Shown: positions 1 to 7,550 of the stretch, one piece after another | Layout: each line of letters opens with the position of its first letter | How positions within the stretch are numbered: position 1 is the first letter of the stretch | Assembly: GCA_046756945.1 (NCBI GenBank) | Contig: JBHHXI010000076.1 | Location: 1 to 14,863, forward strand | DNA: 14,863 nt | Source of the DNA: JACZQZ01 sp046756945 | GTDB taxonomy: Bacteria > Pseudomonadota > Alphaproteobacteria > Rhodospirillales > 2-02-FULL-58-16 | Direction: 5' to 3' | Notes under the pieces: generated by a model | The model's input: only the letters and a program-made list of their open reading frames with translations | The model's database searches: none | What the model was told of the DNA's origin: nothing | Made by a program: the position numbers and the translations under genes

Positions 1-59
1 TCAACGTCGACGGCGGCCCCGACTACAGCGCTTCCGGCATCTTCGCCGGGGCCAAGTAA
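1..59 (+). CDS. 3' end of a gene, possibly a short-chain dehydrogenase/reductase
   Basis: Reading from base 3, the frame gives NVDGGPDYSASGIFAGAK followed by TAA at 57-59; the start lies outside the window. Many short-chain dehydrogenases (SDR family) end with a hydrophobic residue followed by NVDGG and a short tail. The codon before Asn ends in TC, so that residue is Ile, Val, Leu or Phe, which fits. This is a match to a family habit over five residues only, so the family call is tentative. Being on the same strand and 243 bases before the cytochrome gene, it is probably a separate transcription unit. Confidence 0.5.
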   Translation, partial: NVDGGPDYSASGIFAGAK

Positions 60-166
60 GGACCCGGTGCGCCGGCCCACTAGCCCGACTCTCCCTCGAC
101 AATGGTATGATCGCATGCGGCCCCGGCCGAATCCGGCGTTTCCGTTTGTCGGGCGGTCAAGAAGTT

Positions 167-185
167 GTTACGATTTTAAAGTAAC
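167..185. promoter_or_regulatory. Inverted repeat in an AT-rich patch upstream of the cytochrome operon
   Basis: GTTAC at 167-171 and GTAAC at 181-185 are perfect 5-base arms around a 9-base AT-rich spacer. This is the most AT-rich spot in the 243-base gap 60-302, so the promoter of the downstream cytochrome genes could lie here. The repeat does not match the FNR/NNR consensus (TTGAT-N4-ATCAA) or the CRP consensus. It is a candidate operator from position and symmetry alone. Confidence 0.25.
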
Positions 186-302
186 TTGAAGATCCGTGCC
201 TGCCCCGGGGGGGTGCCGCAGGTCATGCGTATCGCGGGCCTGCGGGAAACGGATGGTGGCACGGGCAAGCGCGCAGGCCGCGCGGAATTCGGGGGGGGAG
301 AC

Positions 303-1259
303 ATGACCATGGGAGGACGCGTCGTCGGATTGTGGGCCGCCACGCTGGGTTTGGCGGTCCTGCTCCTGGGCACGGGGGGCATGGGACCGGCGGCGGCCCA
401 GCCCGCCTACGTGGGGCCCAAAAAGTGCCAGGAATGCCACCGCGCCGAGCACGCGGTGTGGAAGGCAACCAAGCATTTCAAGTCCTTCAGGACCGTGCGC
501 CGGAACAAGGCGGCCAAGGGCATCCTGAAAGCCGCCGGCGGCAAGGGCGACATCCGCAGGAGCAAGGTCTGCGTGCTGTGCCACTTCACGGTCGGGGGCC
601 CCAAGAACAAGGCGGTGGCGGGGCCGTCGTGCGAAAGCTGTCACGGCGCCGCTTCGGAGTGGGTGGCCATTCACAACGACTACGGCGGCAGGAGCGTCAA
701 GCGCGAACAGGAGACGCCGGACCATAAGGCCGGGCGCATCAAGAAGGCCGCCGCCGCCGGCATGATCTGGCCCGGCCGCATTTATGACGTGGCGTTGAAC
801 TGCCTGTCCTGCCACGGCATGACCAATCCGGCGCTGGACGGCAAAACCGTGTCGGCGATGGTCGGCGCCGGCCATCCCATCCACGCCGGGTTCGAGCTTG
901 TCGGGTACTCCCAGGGCTCGGTGCGTCACCGCTTCTATCCGCCGAACGTGACGGACAATCAGGAGATGAGCGGGCCCGAGCTGGCAAGGCTCTACGCGAC
1001 CGGCCAGGCGGCGGCGCTGGTGGCGGCGACGGAAGCGCTGAAAAAAACCGACAACGCCAAGTACGTGGGCGTCCAGAAGGAGCGCCTGGCCAAGGCCGGG
1101 AAAGCGCTTCAGGCGGCCACGGGCTCGGTGCCCGAAGCGGGCGCGCTGCTTGCGAGCCCGACCGACGCCGCGGCACGGGCCTTCGTCGCGGCGATAAAGG
1201 ATAAGGACCTGAGCGGGGCGCTGGGGGGCATGCTGCCCAAAAAGGACGCGTACAAGTAA
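303..1259 (+). CDS. Secreted tetrahaem cytochrome c (c554-like)
   Basis: The 318-residue protein opens with a Sec signal peptide: a hydrophobic stretch at about residues 7-27, with likely cleavage after AAA or AQ near 32-33. Four c-type haem motifs follow: CQECH (42-46), CVLCH (90-94), CESCH (110-114) and CLSCH (167-171). The number and arrangement resemble the cytochrome c554/c-552 family, which shuttles electrons in the periplasm. Histidines in the stretch after the last motif (GHPIHAGF, VRHRFYPP) could be distal ligands. The last ~100 residues are Ala/Lys-rich and predicted helical, with no haem. I chose ATG 303 because a G-rich ribosome binding site precedes it and the signal peptide starts there; a TTG at 186 would add 39 residues of poor sequence. 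It is the first gene of the cluster, 98 bases before the next, so it may be expressed partly independently. The partner is unknown. Confidence 0.88.
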   Translation: MTMGGRVVGLWAATLGLAVLLLGTGGMGPAAAQPAYVGPKKCQECHRAEHAVWKATKHFKSFRTVRRNKAAKGILKAAGGKGDIRRSKVCVLCHFTVGGPKNKAVAGPSCESCHGAASEWVAIHNDYGGRSVKREQETPDHKAGRIKKAAAAGMIWPGRIYDVALNCLSCHGMTNPALDGKTVSAMVGAGHPIHAGFELVGYSQGSVRHRFYPPNVTDNQEMSGPELARLYATGQAAALVAATEALKKTDNAKYVGVQKERLAKAGKALQAATGSVPEAGALLASPTDAAARAFVAAIKDKDLSGALGGMLPKKDAYK

Positions 1260-1285
1260 CACGCCGCCGGCCCGGCACCGGCAAA

Positions 1286-1303
1286 GGCGGACGAGGGTCC
1301 GCC
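1286..1303 (+). terminator. Hairpin between the tetrahaem cytochrome and ferredoxin-fusion genes
   Basis: GGCGGAC (1286-1292) and GTCCGCC (1297-1303) form a perfect 7-bp stem with a 4-base loop. No clear T run follows. It may be a weak terminator, an attenuator or a processing/stability hairpin that gives the first gene a different mRNA level from the other six. Confidence 0.35.
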
Positions 1304-1357
1304 GTTCGCTTAAGGGGTGGCGGACGACAGGGGAAACCGGACGACGGGGGAGGCAAA

Positions 1358-3022
1358 GTGGCTCTGGTCACCACCATGACGCGGCCCCAGCGGTGGGACA
1401 CCCCCTTCGGCCCCGACATGACCGACGCCGATGTGGAGGCGCTGCTGGAGCGTCCCGAGATCGCCGCCATCGACGCCGAGACCTTTCCCGGCAACGTGCC
1501 GCTTAGCGGCATTCTCCGCAATGACACGCGAATCGTCCGGTTCACGGAAGGCGACATCGTCGTCCGCGAAGGCGATTACGGCAACTCGGCCTTTCTCATC
1601 TTGGAAGGGACCCTCAGGGTCGTCGTTGCGCCCAGTCTTCCACGCCGTTTGCTGGGCCGCCAGGCCGTCCGCAAAAAGGGCTTCTTCGAGGCCTTGACCC
1701 AGCTTTGGACCAACCGCTGGATCCCCGAGGTCCGCGACGTCGGCCGGTACACGGGCAAGGGCCTGCGCAGTGAAACGGACAAATCGGAGGCGCGGGTCTT
1801 CCTGCAGGACGTTCCGGCCATCCTCGACAGGCACCGGACCGCCCCCATGTCCGAAGGGCAGCTGTTCGGCGAGCTTGCCGCCCTGGGCCGGATTCCCCGG
1901 GCGGTGACCGTGTTCGCCGAAACCGACGCGACGCTGTTGGAGATCCGCTGGCAGGGACTGCGGGAATTGAAGAAATTCGACGAGAACTGGCGCCGGCGCA
2001 TCGACGAGAATTACCGGGAAAACGCCCTCAAGGCGGCGCTGAAGGAGACGCCGTTTTTCAAGGATCTGGATGGCGACGCGCTGCAGAAGGTGGCGGACGC
2101 GACCCTGTTCGAGACCTATGGCGGCTTCGACTGGCACACCACGTATAAACGCATGCGCCAGAAGGGAAGCGCGGCGGAAGAGCCGATCATTGCCCGGGAA
2201 GGCGATTATCCGGATGGCGTGCTGCTGGTGCGGGCGGGATTCGCACGTGTTTCGTACGGGGTCGGCAAGGGAGAGATCACCCTTACCTATCTCGGCGCCG
2301 GCGACGTCTACGGATTCGACGAACTGTACCGGTCCTGGCGGGACGAGGGGGAAGTCTCGCTCCAGACCACCGTCCGGGCCCTGGGCTACGTCGACGTGTT
2401 GCGGGTCCCGGCCCACATCCTCGAGGAATACGTTTTCGCCGGTATCGACAGGCCGCCGGAGCCGTTGCGCCCCGCCGCCGAGGGCGCGCTGGTCGACAAC
2501 GGGCTGCTCGAATGGGCCGTCGACGAGCGCTTCATCAACGGCACCAAGGCCATGCTCATCGACATGGACAAGTGCGTGCGCTGCGACGATTGCGTCCAGG
2601 CGTGCGCTTCCACCCATGGCGGCGACCCGCGCTTTGTCCGCCACGGAAAGACCTTCGACCATTGGATGGTCGCCAACGCGTGCATGCACTGCAAGGATCC
2701 GGTTTGCATGATCGGCTGCCCGACCGGGGCCATCCACCGGACGGTCGCGGGCGGAACCGTGATCATCAACGACGAGACCTGCATCGGTTGCGGCACGTGC
2801 GCCAATTCCTGTCCCTACGACAACATCCGGTTGGTCGAAATCGCCGACGACAAGGGCGCCCCGCTTCTGGACAAAGACAGCGGCCAGCCCATCATAAAGG
2901 CGACCAAGTGCGATCTGTGCGCCAACAATCCGGGTGGTCCGGCATGTGTGCGCGCCTGTCCCCATGATGCGTTGCGAAGGGTCGACTTCCGCGACCTGGC
3001 GGCCTTGCGGGAACACGCGTGA
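1358..3022 (+). CDS. Fusion of two cyclic-nucleotide-binding domains with a four-cluster [4Fe-4S] ferredoxin
   Basis: The protein has 554 residues and no signal peptide, so it is probably cytoplasmic. The first cNMP-binding beta-roll begins near residue 58. Its phosphate-binding cassette, GELAALGRIPRAVTVFAETD (171-190), keeps the Glu172 and Arg181 that contact ribose and phosphate in PKA- and CRP-type domains. About 70 residues (92-165) are inserted just before this cassette. A second, degenerate beta-roll spans about 232-358; its cassette region (GFDEL...TTVRAL) lacks the standard motif. The C-terminal third carries 16 cysteines in DmsB/HybA-like order: 406/409/412/416, 442/445/450/454, 475/478/481/485 and 518/521/530/534, enough for four [4Fe-4S] clusters. 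GTG 1358 has GGGGGAGG at 1346-1353. The next gene, 19 bases on, encodes a dihaem cytochrome b, its likely membrane partner. Inferred role: an electron-transfer subunit gated by cAMP or cGMP. Domain calls are firm; ligand binding is not shown. Confidence 0.92.
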   Translation: MALVTTMTRPQRWDTPFGPDMTDADVEALLERPEIAAIDAETFPGNVPLSGILRNDTRIVRFTEGDIVVREGDYGNSAFLILEGTLRVVVAPSLPRRLLGRQAVRKKGFFEALTQLWTNRWIPEVRDVGRYTGKGLRSETDKSEARVFLQDVPAILDRHRTAPMSEGQLFGELAALGRIPRAVTVFAETDATLLEIRWQGLRELKKFDENWRRRIDENYRENALKAALKETPFFKDLDGDALQKVADATLFETYGGFDWHTTYKRMRQKGSAAEEPIIAREGDYPDGVLLVRAGFARVSYGVGKGEITLTYLGAGDVYGFDELYRSWRDEGEVSLQTTVRALGYVDVLRVPAHILEEYVFAGIDRPPEPLRPAAEGALVDNGLLEWAVDERFINGTKAMLIDMDKCVRCDDCVQACASTHGGDPRFVRHGKTFDHWMVANACMHCKDPVCMIGCPTGAIHRTVAGGTVIINDETCIGCGTCANSCPYDNIRLVEIADDKGAPLLDKDSGQPIIKATKCDLCANNPGGPACVRACPHDALRRVDFRDLAALREHA

Positions 3023-3041
3023 TGGAAATCGGCGAGGCAAC

Positions 3042-3857
3042 GTGCGGGTAATACGGCTATTCAACGTTGTCCTTGTGGTCGGCGCCGGCCTGGTTCTGGT
3101 CCTCATCGCCTACCTGGCCGATCAGAGCCGCACCGCCCTCGGCATGCCGGCCCGGCTCACCGGGTGGGTATTGTTTGCGGCCATCGCGGGGCTGGCGCTT
3201 TTCAATACGCGCAAGAAGCTGTCCATGGTGCCCGTCGGCCGCGCGTCCTATTGGCTCAATGCCCATGTCGTGGTCGGCCTGTCGGCCCTCGCCCTGTTCT
3301 GGGTGCACACGGGGAACGCCTGGCCTTCGGGCCTGTACGAGCAGGCGCTTGCCCTGTTCTTCTATCTGCTGAGCCTGAGCGGGATCATCGGCTACGGGCT
3401 CCAGCGCCTCTACCCGGCGCGCCTGACCGAAGGCGGTGACGAAGCCATCTACGAACGCATTCCCGCGGAACTGGCCCGCATCCGCGACGACGTGGAATCG
3501 ACGCTCGTCGCCTGTACGGAAGAAACGGGAAGCGACACCCTGGCGCGGCATTATCTGGAGACCATGCACTGGTTTTTCCAGCGTCCCCGGTTTTTCCTCA
3601 ATCACGCCGTCAGCGGACAAAAGGGAGCCCACTTCATACAGCATCAGTGCGCGGTGGTGTCGGGGTACCTTAGCGAGGCCGAGCAGGGACACCTGGCCCG
3701 GATCCGCGATCTCGGCCACGACAAGAATCGTCTGGATCGCCACTACGCTTTGCAGGGCACCTTGAAGCGCTGGTTGCTCGTCCACATTCCGCTCGCCACG
3801 GGGGTGATGGCCCTGACCGTCTGGCACCTGGTGCTGGTGCACGTGTACGCCCTATGA
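3042..3857 (+). CDS. Five-helix dihaem cytochrome b membrane subunit
   Basis: The 271-residue protein has five predicted membrane helices, near 6-26, 38-55, 70-92, 98-120 and 245-270. Helix 3 carries His75 and His89 and helix 5 carries His248 and His262; each pair is separated by 13 residues, the classic spacing for two stacked b haems. By the positive-inside rule (TRKK after helix 2) both helices run from cytoplasm to periplasm, so His75-His248 and His89-His262 sit at matching depths. The ~120-residue segment 121-244 would then be cytoplasmic, a possible dock for the preceding ferredoxin fusion. I chose GTG 3042 (GAGG at 3034-3037), 19 bases after the previous stop; an upstream ATG at 2934 would overlap the ferredoxin gene and add 36 unlikely residues. 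The stop overlaps the next start (ATGA). The gene resembles no family I can name and is not NrfD-like. Confidence 0.85.
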   Translation: MRVIRLFNVVLVVGAGLVLVLIAYLADQSRTALGMPARLTGWVLFAAIAGLALFNTRKKLSMVPVGRASYWLNAHVVVGLSALALFWVHTGNAWPSGLYEQALALFFYLLSLSGIIGYGLQRLYPARLTEGGDEAIYERIPAELARIRDDVESTLVACTEETGSDTLARHYLETMHWFFQRPRFFLNHAVSGQKGAHFIQHQCAVVSGYLSEAEQGHLARIRDLGHDKNRLDRHYALQGTLKRWLLVHIPLATGVMALTVWHLVLVHVYAL

Positions 3858-5743
3858 AGGACCCGGACCGCTTCCGCCACGACCGCAGCGTCTACGAACG
3901 CCCGAACGTGCCGTACGTTTGCGGCCGGGCGGCGGTGTGGGGCCGGCCGTGCGCGAGCGGCCCGAACGTCGACGGAACCTGCGGGGGGACCAGCGAATGC
4001 ACGCCGTTCCTTCGCGATGGCCGGTATCACTGCCGGCGGTCCAAGGCGGCAGGCGGACCGTGTCCCGACGGCCCCCTGCCCGATGGCTCGTGCAGCCAGA
4101 GCCAGCCGCCTTGTGTGCCGCAGCCGAGTCTGCGCCGCCGGCGCTGGCGGATTTCACTGCTGACATTCGCCGTGGTCGTCGCGCTCGCTGCCGTGCTGGC
4201 GCGGATCCCTCTTGACGGGGCCGCGGAACTGAGTTCCCTCAACCCCGGCCCCCTGTCCGCCGCCCATGCCGCTTTTGCCCTTCGTGCCGGATGCGGGTCC
4301 TGCCACGAAGCCCATGGCACGGGGGCGGCCGGCTGGCTGGCGGCGGCGTTCGTCCCCCAGGACATGTCGGAGCGCTGCACCGCGTGTCATGCCTTCAGCG
4401 GTCCCGCGGAGCGTCCGCATAACGCGGTGTTCAGGGAGCGCACGGATGTCGCGCCCGTCTCCTGCACCGGTTGCCATACCGAACACAAGGGGGCGGCCTT
4501 TGACATCGCGCGTCTAAGCGATGCCCAATGCAACATATGCCACCGCACCCGGTTCGCAAGTTTCTCGACAGGACACCCCACCTTTGGCCCACGCTATCCT
4601 CACCGCTCGCGGACGGCGCTGCGTTTCGACCATGTGAGCCACGTGGACAAGCATTTCCAGGACGCCCGGTTCGCCGACCGGGCCCCTACGGGCTGCGTGT
4701 CCTGTCACGAAGTTGACCTGGCGGGCCGCGACGTGCGGCCGGCATCGTTCGGGAAAACGTGCGCCGCTTGTCATTTGGACCAAATCCCAAGCCGTGATCT
4801 GCTGGTCCTGCAGTGGCCCGAACTGCCGGAAAAATCCCTGGCTGTCCTCAAGGAGCGGCGCGCCGATATCCTGGAGATGTGCGGTGTGCCTGCCGATGAC
4901 GACGGGGCCGATGATGACGCCTATGGCGAAAGCGTCTCAATCGACGAGCCCACGCGGACCAGCGCGTATCTCCTGGGCGTCGACGGCGACGATCCCGAGG
5001 CCTATGGCGAACTCTTCGTCGGCATGGTCCTGGAAATGGCGGAGGAAGGCGCCGCCCCGTTCGGCGACAGACTCGCCGCGCGCACCGGCGAAGCCCGCGC
5101 CGCCGGCCTGCTGGCCGGCCTCGGCCCGGAGCTGGCCAGGCGTGTCGCCTGTGCCTGGGCCGTCAACACGGAATATGAGGCCCCGGCCGAGCCGGACTTT
5201 TTCGGCTGGCACGCGGACGGTGTCGCCCTGGCATTTCGTCCCCGGGGACACGCGGACCCGGTCGTCCGGGCATGGCTGGACCTCGCGGCCGGCGGCGCCG
5301 CGGAAGAGAAGGATGGAGCCCGCGCCGGGCCAATGCGCGAAGAATTGCTGGTGGCCAAGGACGGCCCTGGTCACTGTCTGAAATGCCACGCCGTTACCGA
5401 GGCCGGGGCTGCGTCTGGCGGGGCAAGGGCCGGTGCGCCTACGGTGCGCATCGAATGGACCTACAGGGGCTCCGATTCAGGCCCCTACACCAGGTACGCC
5501 CACGGACCCCATATCGATCTTTTGGGGCCGGGTGCCACCTGTACCAACTGTCACGCACTGGATCGCGAGGCGGATTATGCGCTATCCTTCAAAAACTGGA
5601 AGGCGCATAGGTTTGCCAGCAATTTCAAGCCCATCCGCCTGGAGACCTGCGCAAGCTGTCACAGCGGGGAAAAGATCCGGGAAAATTGCCAGTTGTGCCA
5701 CGTGTACCATCTCGACCACGCCTTCAAGGAACGGATGAGGTAG
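3854..5743 (+). CDS. Membrane-anchored decahaem cytochrome c with duplicated cytoplasmic Cys modules
   Basis: The protein has 629 residues. Residues 1-98 are Cys-rich and end in RRRRWR, then a single helix at about 100-118, so the head is predicted cytoplasmic and the rest periplasmic. The head contains two copies of C-x9-C-x9-C-x5/6-C (Cys 23/33/43/49 and 60/70/80/87), each with a GxPCxxGPxxDG(T/S)C core. They could bind zinc or an Fe-S cluster. Ten CxxCH motifs start at 147, 175, 204, 226, 281, 303, 508, 563, 599 and 612, giving a six-haem lobe and a four-haem lobe. Between them lie about 200 haem-free residues with an acidic patch (DDDGADDDAYG). The start overlaps the previous stop by four bases, implying translational coupling with the cytochrome b. 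Likely role: to take electrons from, or give them to, the b haems and pass them to periplasmic cytochromes. The exact family is not recognised. Confidence 0.9.
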   Translation: MKDPDRFRHDRSVYERPNVPYVCGRAAVWGRPCASGPNVDGTCGGTSECTPFLRDGRYHCRRSKAAGGPCPDGPLPDGSCSQSQPPCVPQPSLRRRRWRISLLTFAVVVALAAVLARIPLDGAAELSSLNPGPLSAAHAAFALRAGCGSCHEAHGTGAAGWLAAAFVPQDMSERCTACHAFSGPAERPHNAVFRERTDVAPVSCTGCHTEHKGAAFDIARLSDAQCNICHRTRFASFSTGHPTFGPRYPHRSRTALRFDHVSHVDKHFQDARFADRAPTGCVSCHEVDLAGRDVRPASFGKTCAACHLDQIPSRDLLVLQWPELPEKSLAVLKERRADILEMCGVPADDDGADDDAYGESVSIDEPTRTSAYLLGVDGDDPEAYGELFVGMVLEMAEEGAAPFGDRLAARTGEARAAGLLAGLGPELARRVACAWAVNTEYEAPAEPDFFGWHADGVALAFRPRGHADPVVRAWLDLAAGGAAEEKDGARAGPMREELLVAKDGPGHCLKCHAVTEAGAASGGARAGAPTVRIEWTYRGSDSGPYTRYAHGPHIDLLGPGATCTNCHALDREADYALSFKNWKAHRFASNFKPIRLETCASCHSGEKIRENCQLCHVYHLDHAFKERMR

Positions 5744-5744
5744 G

Positions 5745-7526
5745 ATGAAAGATCCCTTCCCCCTTCGCGTGGGCGGACCCCATATCCGGGGCCGGACATG
5801 GGCCGCCGTGGGCGGTATTCTCGTGAGCATGTTCGTTGCGGCGGCGCCGGTCTCCCTGAAAGCCGGGGAGACGAAAGATCCCCATTTCGACGTCTTCGCC
5901 AAGGAGTCCTATCCCAGCGCCACCCAATGCGCCGGTTGCCACAAACAAATCTACGACGAATGGGCCTCGTCGAATCACGCGTATTCGTCCATCTCGCCGA
6001 TGTTCCATAAGTTCGAACAGGCCATCAACGATCTGTCCTCGGGGACGGTGCGCGCCTTCTGCGTGCGCTGCCACGCCCAGGTCGGCACCCAGATGGGCGA
6101 GCCCCGGGAAATGCCTCTGTGGAAGCGAAGCCAGGTGGCGCGCGAGGGCGTGACGTGCATCACCTGCCACCGGACCGCCGGTGAGTACGGCAAGGTCAGT
6201 GGTGAACGAACCGTCGTTCCCGGTGACATTCATCAGCCCGTGTACAACACGGCCCGTGACAGCGCCCTTCCCGAGGTCATCGCGCAAAAGGACTTTTACA
6301 AGGTGGCCACCGGGCCCAAGGAACGGGGCAACCCCATCCACGGGCGCGTCATAAAATTCGAGCAGATCGGCAAGTCCGAATTCTGCATGTCATGCCATCA
6401 GGTTGCCGTCAATCCGGGCATCAAGCTGGAAGTGGTGTGGGAGCAGTACCGGGATTCGCCGGCCGCCAAGCAGGGCATTACCTGCCAGGACTGCCACATG
6501 GGCCGTGTGCCGGGAAAGGCGGAGGGCTACGAACACGGGCCCGCCGCCGTCGTCGCCGGCAAGGAAATCAATCCCCAACGGGTTCGCCACAACCACGCCT
6601 TCTACGGTCCTGGCTATCCCATCGCCCATCCTGGCGTCTTCCCTCACAACCCCGATGCCGAGCAGTTCGGTATCAAGGAATGGCTGCAATTCGACTATCG
6701 CACGCCCTGGGGGGTTTCGGAATGGGAAGACAAGGTGGAGGAAGGCGAGGTCAAGGCTGAATTCCCCGAAGCGTGGGCCGATCGTTTCGACCGGGAAGAC
6801 GCCCGGGCGGTCATCGAGGCAAACCTGGAACTGCTCGAGGAGAAGCGGGAACTGCGCCGCCAGGTTCTCGAGAACGGCATGCGTGTGGACGGCCCCTACT
6901 TCGACGGCTCGCCCCGCGCCGGGCAAAGTTTCAGCTTCGCCTATAAGGTCACCAATACCGACGAGGGGCATAATCTGCCGTCGGGTTCGCTGGGGGCTCA
7001 ACCCGAGATCTGGCTGAATGTCGCATTGGTCGATCCCGACGGCAAGACGGTGTGGGAATCCGGATACGTGGACAGCAACGGCGACATGGCCGACCTGCAC
7101 TCGCTTGACGTCGCGGCCGGTACGATCGAACACGACGATCAGCTCTTCAACCTGCAAACCAAGTTCCTGACAACCAACGTCAAAGGGACGGACCGGGAAA
7201 TGTATCTCCCGATCAATTTCGACATCGACCAACTGCCGTTCATCCGGCCCGGCAGCGTGCCGACCAGCGTCCTGAATCATCCGCCTTTCATCCGCATGGA
7301 AGGGCGCAGCCTGCCGCCGTTGAGTTCTCGAATGGCCGAATACACCGTACCGGCCGAGGCGATGAGAAAACCCGGCACCTACAAACTGGCGGCTCGGGTA
7401 CGGAGCCGCGCCGAGCCGATCTACTTCATGCGTTTCGTCGATGCGACCATGGAGATGGAGGAGGCCATGAATAGGTGGATGCTCGACATCCATCCCTACA
7501 CGGTCGAATTCGACGTGAAACCGTAG
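5745..7526 (+). CDS. Secreted pentahaem cytochrome c with C-terminal beta-rich domain
   Basis: This 593-residue protein starts one base after the previous stop. It has a Sec signal peptide (hydrophobic 19-37, likely cleavage after SLKA, residue 40). Haem motifs are CAGCH (62), CVRCH (106), CITCH (138), CMSCH (214) and CQDCH (247), all in the N-terminal half and resembling the c554/c-552 group of multihaem cytochromes. Residues from about 380 to the end have no haem and look beta-sandwich-like (alternating hydrophobics, VTNTDEGHNLPSG, PEIWLNVALVDPDG). A GH-x-LPxG motif in such a domain recurs in multihaem cytochromes of this type. There is no CxxCK motif, so it is not NrfA. With the beta-barrel gene next, it may sit at the periplasmic face of the outer membrane or be exported. 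Whether it is an electron carrier or an enzyme cannot be told from sequence. Confidence 0.88.
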   Translation: MKDPFPLRVGGPHIRGRTWAAVGGILVSMFVAAAPVSLKAGETKDPHFDVFAKESYPSATQCAGCHKQIYDEWASSNHAYSSISPMFHKFEQAINDLSSGTVRAFCVRCHAQVGTQMGEPREMPLWKRSQVAREGVTCITCHRTAGEYGKVSGERTVVPGDIHQPVYNTARDSALPEVIAQKDFYKVATGPKERGNPIHGRVIKFEQIGKSEFCMSCHQVAVNPGIKLEVVWEQYRDSPAAKQGITCQDCHMGRVPGKAEGYEHGPAAVVAGKEINPQRVRHNHAFYGPGYPIAHPGVFPHNPDAEQFGIKEWLQFDYRTPWGVSEWEDKVEEGEVKAEFPEAWADRFDREDARAVIEANLELLEEKRELRRQVLENGMRVDGPYFDGSPRAGQSFSFAYKVTNTDEGHNLPSGSLGAQPEIWLNVALVDPDGKTVWESGYVDSNGDMADLHSLDVAAGTIEHDDQLFNLQTKFLTTNVKGTDREMYLPINFDIDQLPFIRPGSVPTSVLNHPPFIRMEGRSLPPLSSRMAEYTVPAEAMRKPGTYKLAARVRSRAEPIYFMRFVDATMEMEEAMNRWMLDIHPYTVEFDVKP

Positions 7527-7550
7527 CCGGAACCAGCTTGGCAAGGGGAC

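Noticed and set aside
186..302. TTG start at 186 for the tetrahaem cytochrome
   Set aside because: It adds 39 residues before an otherwise ideal signal peptide. ATG 303 has a purine-rich ribosome binding site.
2934..3041. ATG 2934 start for the cytochrome b
   Set aside because: It lies inside the Fe-S coding region of the previous gene and adds a non-hydrophobic Cys/Arg extension. GTG 3042 has GAGG upstream and begins right before helix 1.
1310..3106. Long open frame on the - strand (598 codons) antisense to the ferredoxin fusion
   Set aside because: High third-position GC in the real gene leaves the antisense frame open. Its sequence has no recognisable domain, while the + strand frame has 16 ordered ferredoxin cysteines.
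5745..7526. Pentahaem protein as NrfA nitrite reductase or hydroxylamine oxidoreductase
   Set aside because: Five CxxCH motifs match NrfA only in number. The CxxCK catalytic haem is absent, and HAO needs eight haems and its crosslinking Tyr.
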